Assembly: GCA_004020875.1 (NCBI GenBank)
Contig: SAPZ01000016.1
Span: forward strand, 62,001 to 126,000
Direction of reading: 5' to 3'
DNA: 64,000 nt
Source: Mesorhizobium sp.
Lineage (GTDB): Bacteria > Pseudomonadota > Alphaproteobacteria > Rhizobiales > Rhizobiaceae
Shown: positions 58,289 through 64,000 of the stretch, piece after piece
Layout: each line of letters begins with the position of its first letter
Numbering within the stretch: position 1 is the first letter of the stretch
Notes under the pieces: model-generated
Database searches by the model: none
What the model was told of the DNA's origin: nothing
The model's input: only the letters and a program-made list of their open reading frames with translations
Program-made: the position numbers and the translations under genes

Positions 58289-59350
58289 TCACGCCATCGC
58301 GTGGCGATGGTTGGCCGAGTAATGGCCGGTCAAATGATGCTCGAGCTGGCGTTCGATGTCGGTGAGCAGGCTGGAGGCGCCGAAGCGGAACAGGTCTGGC
58401 TCCAGCCACGGCCGGCCGAGCTCCTCCTTCATCAGCACCAGCCAGTCGAGCGCGACCTTGGCGGTGGAAATGCCGCCGGCCGGCTTGAAGCCGATGAGAT
58501 AACCAGTTTCCTCGAAATAGGCGCGAATGGCGCGCACCATGGTGAGACCGACGGGGAGCGTGGCGTTGACGCTCTCCTTGCCGGTCGAGGTCTTGATGAA
58601 ATCGGCGCCCGCCATCATCGCTACCATGGAGGCGAGCATCACGTTGCGCAAAGTGGCGAGGTCGCCGGTGCCGAGGATGACTTTCAGATGCGCATCGCCG
58701 CAAGCGGCGCGCATGGCGACGATCTCGTTGAACAGCTCGCGCCATTTGGCGCCGTAGACTAGGCCGCGCGGGATCACGACGTCGATCTCGTTTGCGCCGT
58801 CCTTTACGGAAGCCTCGATCTCCTGCAGGCGCGTCGACAGCGGCGCAAGGCCGTGCGGGAAGGCGGTGGAGACGGCGGCGACATGGATGCCGGTGCCGCG
58901 CAGCGCGTCGACCGCGGTGGCGACGAAGGGATGATAAACGCAGACTGCCGCCGGGCGGATGGTTTCACCTGATATGCCGAGACCCTCGACGATGTCGCGG
59001 CGCAGCGGATTGATCGCCTTGGCGCAGAGCCGGCGCACGCGCTCGTCCGTGTCATTGGAATTCAGCGTGGTGAGATCCATGCAGGCGATGGCCCGCAGGA
59101 GCCAGGCGGCCTGATTGTCGGCCTTGATCGAGCGCCGCTTGGTCAGCGTCGCGACGCGGCGCTCCAGCGCTGAGCGGTTGACGCTGCGTACCGATTCCAG
59201 GAAGCCGAGATCGAGCTTCATGCCGGGATTGCGGGCAATGCCGTGTTCCAGCGGCAGCGGCGTGTTGGCGGCGGCGCGCGACGGCAGCGGCATCACCTTG
59301 GAAGCGCCAGCGCCTGCTTCGCGGATCGTGCTCATCTCCTGCCCTTTCAT
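58289..59350 (-). CDS. deoC: Deoxyribose-phosphate aldolase DeoC
   Basis: Cleaves 2-deoxyribose-5-phosphate to glyceraldehyde-3-phosphate and acetaldehyde. About 350 residues, the longer class found in Rhizobiales and animals, with GANEIDVVIPRG, LKVILGTGDL (Schiff-base region), ADFIKTSTGKESVNATL containing the catalytic lysine, and GFKPAGGIS. Two starts are possible, 59350 and 59335; AGGAG touches the second ATG and fits neither well, so the start is uncertain by five residues. With the dehydrogenase it would make acetate/acetyl-CoA from nucleosides. Confidence 0.93.
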   Translation of the reverse strand: MKGQEMSTIREAGAGASKVMPLPSRAAANTPLPLEHGIARNPGMKLDLGFLESVRSVNRSALERRVATLTKRRSIKADNQAAWLLRAIACMDLTTLNSNDTDERVRRLCAKAINPLRRDIVEGLGISGETIRPAAVCVYHPFVATAVDALRGTGIHVAAVSTAFPHGLAPLSTRLQEIEASVKDGANEIDVVIPRGLVYGAKWRELFNEIVAMRAACGDAHLKVILGTGDLATLRNVMLASMVAMMAGADFIKTSTGKESVNATLPVGLTMVRAIRAYFEETGYLIGFKPAGGISTAKVALDWLVLMKEELGRPWLEPDLFRFGASSLLTDIERQLEHHLTGHYSANHRHAMA

Positions 59351-59476
59351 TCAGCTGATTACGCCGAAGGATAGCCCGTGAAGCGATGCTTCACGAGTCT
59401 TTCAAAGGCTCATAGCGGAAAAAGGCAGCAAAAGCAGCCGATTTTTGACCGCATGGTCAAAACGGAATGGCGTGCC

Positions 59477-60304
59477 TCAGCCGACGAAGGCGCGCTCGAC
59501 GACGAAGCTTGCCGGATTGCTCAAGGAGCCTTCCTGGAAGCCGAGGCTTTCGGCGAGTTCCTTGACGTCCTTAAGCATATGCATCGAGCCGCAGATCATG
59601 ATGCGGTCGGTCTCGGGATTGAGCTTCTCGATCCCGAGGTCGGAATAGAACTTGCCCGAGCCGATCAGCGCGGTGATGCGGCCCATGCGCGCCGACTCCT
59701 CGCGGGTCGTCGAATTGTAGAGCGTGACGCGGCCGGCGGTCAGCTCGCCGATCAGAGGATCGCTTTCGAGCGCCGCCACCAGTTCCTGGCCGTAAGTGAG
59801 CTCGGCAATGTCGCGGCAGGTGTGGGTGAGGATCACCTGGTCGAACTTCTCATAGGTGTCGGGATCGCGCAGCAGGCTGGCGAAGGGCGCGATGCCGGTG
59901 CCGGTCGAGATCATGAACACACGCTTGGCGGGCGTCAGCGCGTCGAGCACCAGCGTGCCGGTCGCCTTCTGGCGCATGATGACGGTGTCGCCGACCTGGA
60001 TCTTCTGCAGCTCGGAGGTCAGCGGGCCGTCCGGCACCTTGATAGAGAAGAATTCCAGCTCGTCGTCCCAGGCGGGGCTGGCGACCGAATAAGCGCGGAA
60101 GATCGGCTTCTCGGCATTGGGCAGGCCGATCATGACGAACTCGCCGGAGCGGAAGCGCAGCGACTGCGGGCGGGTGATGCGGAAGGAGAACAGCCGGTCG
60201 GTGTAATGCTTCACCGACACCACAGTCTCGGCGTAGACATTGGCCGGGATCGGGAACTGCAGCGGCCTTGCGCCGGCGGTGTTCAACGCGGATGTCGTGT
60301 TCAT
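59477..60304 (-). CDS. fpr: Ferredoxin-NADP reductase Fpr
   Basis: FAD enzyme of 275 residues exchanging electrons between NADPH and ferredoxin or flavodoxin. Motifs: FAD-binding FRAYSVASP (near 76), the NADP site ISTGTGIAPFASLLRD, LTHTCRDIAEL and CGSMHMLKDV; the chain ends with the FVVERAFVG type tail of subclass I bacterial enzymes. The ATG at 60304 begins the conserved domain. Divergent from the hydantoinase genes. In related bacteria it responds to oxidative stress. Confidence 0.93.
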   Translation of the reverse strand: MNTTSALNTAGARPLQFPIPANVYAETVVSVKHYTDRLFSFRITRPQSLRFRSGEFVMIGLPNAEKPIFRAYSVASPAWDDELEFFSIKVPDGPLTSELQKIQVGDTVIMRQKATGTLVLDALTPAKRVFMISTGTGIAPFASLLRDPDTYEKFDQVILTHTCRDIAELTYGQELVAALESDPLIGELTAGRVTLYNSTTREESARMGRITALIGSGKFYSDLGIEKLNPETDRIMICGSMHMLKDVKELAESLGFQEGSLSNPASFVVERAFVG

Positions 60305-60439
60305 CAAACCCAACTTTCCGGCCCAGACGCGAGGCCCTGGCGCCAAATTGCTCCCTGCGCCTCCGAACGTCGGTTCCGACGCGCTTACCGCACACTGCCA
60401 ACAGTAGGCCCTTGTGTTGGAAAGTTATTAGTATACAAA

Positions 60440-60459
60440 CGATCTTGCGGTCAAGATCG
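60440..60459. promoter_or_regulatory. Palindrome in the fpr-hyuA divergent promoter region
   Basis: CGATCTTG and CAAGATCG are exact inverse complements around CGGT. AGTATAC stands nine bases before it. The site lies midway between the two start codons (60304 and 60522) and may be an operator for one or both genes. The regulator is not known. Confidence 0.45.
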
Positions 60460-60521
60460 AGGCGTAAAACGCGTTTCCAAACTAGGACATGTCCGTAGTT
60501 TTAGCATTTCGGGTTTCGACA

Positions 60522-62594
60522 ATGGATGAGAAATTTTCGGCGTCGGCGGGAAATGTTGTCGCAGGCATCGATGTCGGCGGGACCTTCACCGACCTGCTCC
60601 TGATCGACGGCAAGGCGGGTGGCAAGGTCCATATCGCCAAGACACCGACCACGGTGGAAAACCAGGCCTTCGGCGTGGTCGCCGCGCTCGGCGCGACCGG
60701 CTTTCCGATCGGCGGCATCGACCTCATCGTGCACGGCACGACGACCACCACCAACGCCGTGCTGGAACGCCGCCTGGCGCGGACCGGCATGATCACCACG
60801 CGCGGCTTTCGCGATGTGATCGAGCTTGGCCGCCGCACAAGGCCGCAGGCCTATGGCATGACCGGCACTTTTGTCCCTGTCATCCCCCGGGACCTACGGC
60901 TCGAAGTGTCGGAAAGGGTCGAGGCTTCGGGCACGGTGCGCATTCCCCTCGACGAAACCGAGATGCGCGATGCGGTGAAGAAGCTGCTCGACGCCGGCTG
61001 CGAATCCCTCGTCATCCATTTCCTGCATTCCTATGCCAACCCGTCGCATGAGCGGCGCGCCGCCGAGATCGCTGCGGAGCTCTGGCCGAACGGGCACGTC
61101 ACCACCGGACATGCGCTGCTTTCGGAAGCGCGCGAGTTCGAACGCGGCGTGACGGCGGCGGTCAACGCCTCGGTGCAGCCGATCCTCGAGCGCTATGTCG
61201 AGCGGCTGCGCAAGGAGCTTGGCGCGAAAGGCTACGCGCGCGACTTCCTGATCATGAACGGTAATGGCGGCATGATCTCGGCCCGCTTCGTCACGTTGGA
61301 ATCGGCAAAGACGGTGATGTCCGGCCCGGCCTCCGGCGTCATCGCTGCCGCCTATACGGGCAAGCGTGCAGGCTTCGGCAACCTCGTCACCTACGACATG
61401 GGAGGCACTTCGACCGATGTGGCGCTGATCCGCAACGCCGAGCCGGCCGTCTCCAACGAGATCGAGATCGAATATGCGATGCCGATCCATGTGCCAATGG
61501 TGGCCGTGCATACGGTCGGCGCCGGCGGCGGCTCGATAGCGCGCGTCGATGCGGCCGGGCTGATCCAGATCGGCCCGGAAAGCGCCGGCGCCAATCCAGG
61601 CCCGATCTGCTACGGGCGCGGCGGCGAGGAGCCGACCATCACCGACGCCAATCTGGTGCTCGGACGCCTTGCGCCGAAAAAGCTGCTCGCGGTTGACAAC
61701 CCGGTCACCGTCGAGCGCGTCACCGGCATTTTCGAGGACAAGATCGGCAAGCGCACCGGCCTCTCCGGCGTCGAAGCGGCGGGCGCTGTGCTCAGGCTCG
61801 GCAACATGAAGATGGCCGGCGCGATCCGCATGGTCTCGGTCTCGCGTGGCCACGACCCACGCGATTTCGCGCTGTTCGCCTTTGGCGGCGCCGGGCCGCT
61901 GCACGCGACGGCACTTGCCCGCGAACTCGGCCTACCCAGAGTGTTGGTGCCGGCGCGCCCGGGCATCACCAACGCGCTCGGCTGCGTCGTCGCGGACCTG
62001 CGCCACGACTTCGTCAACACAATCAATCAGCCCGTCAAGCTACTCGACGAAGCTGCCCTTCGTGAGGTGCTGGAACGGCATCGTAACGAAGGCGAGGCGC
62101 TGATCGCCAAGGAAGCGGTGAAGCCGGACGCGATCCGCGTCACGCATTCCGCCGACATGCAGTTCGTCGGCCAGACGCATATCATCAACGTGCCGCTGCC
62201 CTCCTCTTCGGTTTCACGAGAAACGCTGCAGCTTCTGTTCGAAAAAGCCTATTTCGCTCGCTTCAAGGTCGAGCTGCCGGAAATCCGCGCCAACCTCGTC
62301 AACCTCAACACCTCGGTCACCGGCGTGCGGCCGCAGATCGACCTGTCGCGGCTGATCGACCCCGCGGGCCGCGCGGCGGCGCTTGACGAGGCGCGGCGCG
62401 AGATCCGGCCGGTCTGGTATCACGGCACCTGGCACGACACGCCAGTCTATGCCCGCGAAAAGCTGCCGCTCGACGCCGTGATCGAAGGGCCGGCGATCCT
62501 GGAACAGATGGACGCCACCACGGTGCTCGAACCCGGCGACCGGGCGCGCTCGGACGCGGACGGCAACATCATCATCGACATCGGCGAGGCTTGA
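60522..62594 (+). CDS. Hydantoinase/oxoprolinase subunit A (HyuA family)
   Basis: ATP-dependent amidohydrolase subunit of 690 residues. N-terminal VVAGIDVGGTFTDLLLIDGK and HGTTTTTNAVLERR are the phosphate-binding signature of the HyuA/oxoprolinase A family; GNGGMISARFVTLESAKTVMSGPASG, TYDMGGTSTDVALI and FGGAGPLHATALA follow. Start taken at 60522 (MDEKFS); an ATG at 60489 is also possible. Stop is two bases before subunit B. The substrate could be a hydantoin, 5-oxoproline or N-methylhydantoin; the sequence does not decide. Confidence 0.9.
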   Translation: MDEKFSASAGNVVAGIDVGGTFTDLLLIDGKAGGKVHIAKTPTTVENQAFGVVAALGATGFPIGGIDLIVHGTTTTTNAVLERRLARTGMITTRGFRDVIELGRRTRPQAYGMTGTFVPVIPRDLRLEVSERVEASGTVRIPLDETEMRDAVKKLLDAGCESLVIHFLHSYANPSHERRAAEIAAELWPNGHVTTGHALLSEAREFERGVTAAVNASVQPILERYVERLRKELGAKGYARDFLIMNGNGGMISARFVTLESAKTVMSGPASGVIAAAYTGKRAGFGNLVTYDMGGTSTDVALIRNAEPAVSNEIEIEYAMPIHVPMVAVHTVGAGGGSIARVDAAGLIQIGPESAGANPGPICYGRGGEEPTITDANLVLGRLAPKKLLAVDNPVTVERVTGIFEDKIGKRTGLSGVEAAGAVLRLGNMKMAGAIRMVSVSRGHDPRDFALFAFGGAGPLHATALARELGLPRVLVPARPGITNALGCVVADLRHDFVNTINQPVKLLDEAALREVLERHRNEGEALIAKEAVKPDAIRVTHSADMQFVGQTHIINVPLPSSSVSRETLQLLFEKAYFARFKVELPEIRANLVNLNTSVTGVRPQIDLSRLIDPAGRAAALDEARREIRPVWYHGTWHDTPVYAREKLPLDAVIEGPAILEQMDATTVLEPGDRARSDADGNIIIDIGEA

Positions 62595-62595
62595 G

Positions 62596-64000
62596 ATGGC
62601 AAAGCTCGACACGATCACGCTTTCGGTATTGCAGGCCGCCTTGCAGCAGGTCTGCGACGAGATGGACCTGACCTTCTCCCGCGCCGCCTTCTCGCCGGTC
62701 ATCGCCGAAGCCAATGACCGCTCGGACGGCATCTACTCGGCCGTCGACGGCTCGCTGATCGCGCAAGGCAGCCAGGGCCTGCCGGTGTTCGTCGGCGTCA
62801 TGCAATATTCGACCAGGACGGTGATCGAGATGATCGCCGATGGCCGCTGCCTCGCGCCGGAACAAGGCGACATCTACATCGTCAATGACCCCTATCTCGG
62901 CGGCACGCATCTGATGGACGTTCGCTTCGTCATGCCGGTCTATCGGGACGGCAAGATCTTTTGCTGGCTGTCCAACACCGGACATTGGCCGGATATCGGC
63001 GGCTCGGTGCCGGGCGGGTTCTCGGCGTCGGCTACCGCAGTCGAGCAGGAAGGGCTGCGGCTGCCGCCGGTGAAACTGTTCAAGAAGGGCGTGCTCGATC
63101 CCGAGATCTACGCCATCATCTGCTCGAACATCCGCGTTGCCGACCAGCGGATCGGCGACATCCGCGCGCAGGCGGCGGCGCTGCTGATCGGCCAGGACAG
63201 GCTCAATGAAATCCTGGATCGTTACGGTGACGAAACCGTCATTGAGGCGATTGCGGAACTGCGGCGCCGTGCCGCCGAGCAGATGCGCGCCTCGATCGCC
63301 GCCATACCGGACGGTGTCTATCGCTCGCAGGCCTTCGTCGATTCCGACGGGGTGGTGAACGAGCCGCTGACCATCAATCTCGCCGTCGAGAAGAAGGGCG
63401 ATACGCTGACCTTCGATTTCTCCGGCTCGTCGAAACCCTGCGCCGGGCCGATGAACAGCGTGCTGGCGACGACCCTGTCGTCCGTCTACCTCGCGATGCG
63501 CCATATTTTTCCGGAGGTGCCAATCAGCGCCGGCGCCTTCGAACCGCTGATCGTCAAGCGGCCGGAGGGCACTTTCCTCGACGCCAAATACCCGCGCCCG
63601 GTGTCGGGCTGCGCGGCGGAGGTGTCGCAGCGCATCGCGGAAGCCGTGTTCGCGGGTATGGTGCAGGCATTGCCCGAAAAGGTGACGGCGGCGCCCGCCG
63701 GCTCCAGCGGCAATTTCGCGCTCGGCGGCAACGATCCGGCGCGTGGCCGCGACTATGTCATGTACCAGATCTCCGGCGGCGGTTATGGCGGCAATGCCGG
63801 CCATGACGGCTTGAGCAATGGCTGCTCGACCATCGGCATTTCGAAGTCGCCACCGGTCGAGATCATGGAGCAGGCCTTTCCGGTGCTCTACCGCCACTAT
63901 GCGCTGCGCGAGGGCTCGGGGGGCGCCGGCAAACATCGCGGCGGCTTCGGGCTTGCTTACGAGGTCGAGATCTTGCGCGGCGAGGCGCGCGCGTCCTTCG
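62596..64000 (+). CDS. Hydantoinase/oxoprolinase subunit B (HyuB family, cut at window end)
   Basis: Partner subunit of the preceding HyuA-type protein. The 468 codons present begin MAKLDTITLSVLQAALQQVC and carry SRAAFSPVIAEANDRSDGIY, DIYIVNDPYLGGTHLMDVRF, FDFSGSSKPCAGPMNS and GGGYGGNAGHDG, the typical HyuB pattern. The ATG at 62596 is two bases after the subunit A stop, with its own GAG upstream, so translation is coupled. About 100 C-terminal residues should lie outside the window. Confidence 0.93.
   Translation, partial: MAKLDTITLSVLQAALQQVCDEMDLTFSRAAFSPVIAEANDRSDGIYSAVDGSLIAQGSQGLPVFVGVMQYSTRTVIEMIADGRCLAPEQGDIYIVNDPYLGGTHLMDVRFVMPVYRDGKIFCWLSNTGHWPDIGGSVPGGFSASATAVEQEGLRLPPVKLFKKGVLDPEIYAIICSNIRVADQRIGDIRAQAAALLIGQDRLNEILDRYGDETVIEAIAELRRRAAEQMRASIAAIPDGVYRSQAFVDSDGVVNEPLTINLAVEKKGDTLTFDFSGSSKPCAGPMNSVLATTLSSVYLAMRHIFPEVPISAGAFEPLIVKRPEGTFLDAKYPRPVSGCAAEVSQRIAEAVFAGMVQALPEKVTAAPAGSSGNFALGGNDPARGRDYVMYQISGGGYGGNAGHDGLSNGCSTIGISKSPPVEIMEQAFPVLYRHYALREGSGGAGKHRGGFGLAYEVEILRGEARASF

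Overview
The window looks like chromosomal DNA of a Rhizobiales alphaproteobacterium, most probably Mesorhizobium or a close relative. The reasons are high GC with strong third-position bias, an agl alpha-glucoside operon in the Sinorhizobium order, three tandem small DUF680-type secreted proteins (a family I know mainly from Mesorhizobium), three RIME-like rhizobial intergenic repeats and other rhizobial palindromes. I saw no tRNA, rRNA, CRISPR array, transposase or prophage. Assignments come from reading motifs, gene order and overlaps; no database search was run.

Layout. 1-7.8 kb: aglR (cut by the window edge) diverges from aglEFGAK, an ABC importer and alpha-glucosidase for alpha-glucosides, with two LacI-type operators between them. 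7.85-8.64 kb: three tandem DUF680 paralogues on the minus strand. 9.1-11.8 kb: a cobalamin riboswitch directly upstream of a Rieske oxygenase and its reductase resembling glycine betaine demethylase GbcA/GbcB. 12.0-18.1 kb, minus strand: a cytosolic molybdenum oxidoreductase with flavin reductase, a DegP-type protease, a metallo-hydrolase overlapping a PPi-type phosphofructokinase, and an L,D-transpeptidase lipoprotein. 18.3-23.9 kb: LysE exporter, TTC38-like TPR protein, xylB and xylA.

24.3-32.2 kb: a GlxA/CdhR-type regulator diverges from an operon for gamma-butyrobetaine, crotonobetaine and carnitine (BKACE cleavage enzyme, PhnZ-like HD protein, carnitine dehydrogenase with a histone-like tail, acyl-CoA dehydrogenase, NDP-forming acyl-CoA synthetase, enoyl-CoA hydratase). 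Its expected end product, glycine betaine, is the substrate of the riboswitch-controlled demethylase 14 kb away. 32.4-39.6 kb: an esterase, then two translationally coupled genes for large secreted proteins (propeller-like, and DUF11-like plus cysteine repeats) that share a ~100-residue module and end at a clear terminator. I consider this pair and the riboswitch-demethylase unit the strongest candidates for undescribed biology.

39.7-43.0 kb: rpe, a MatR-like regulator and malonyl-CoA synthetase matB. 43.3-53.7 kb: a divergent amino-sugar regulon (kinase, NagR-type regulator, SIS deaminase and nagA on one side; murQ, an ABC importer and an oxidoreductase on the other) with paired operators between; together these would make a PTS-independent MurNAc/GlcNAc route to fructose-6-phosphate. 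53.7-55.5 kb: two enzymes matching the last steps of L-fucose oxidation. 55.7-60.3 kb: an ALDH16-type double-domain dehydrogenase, deoC and a ferredoxin-NADP reductase. 60.5-64 kb: hydantoinase/oxoprolinase subunits A and B, the second cut by the window end.
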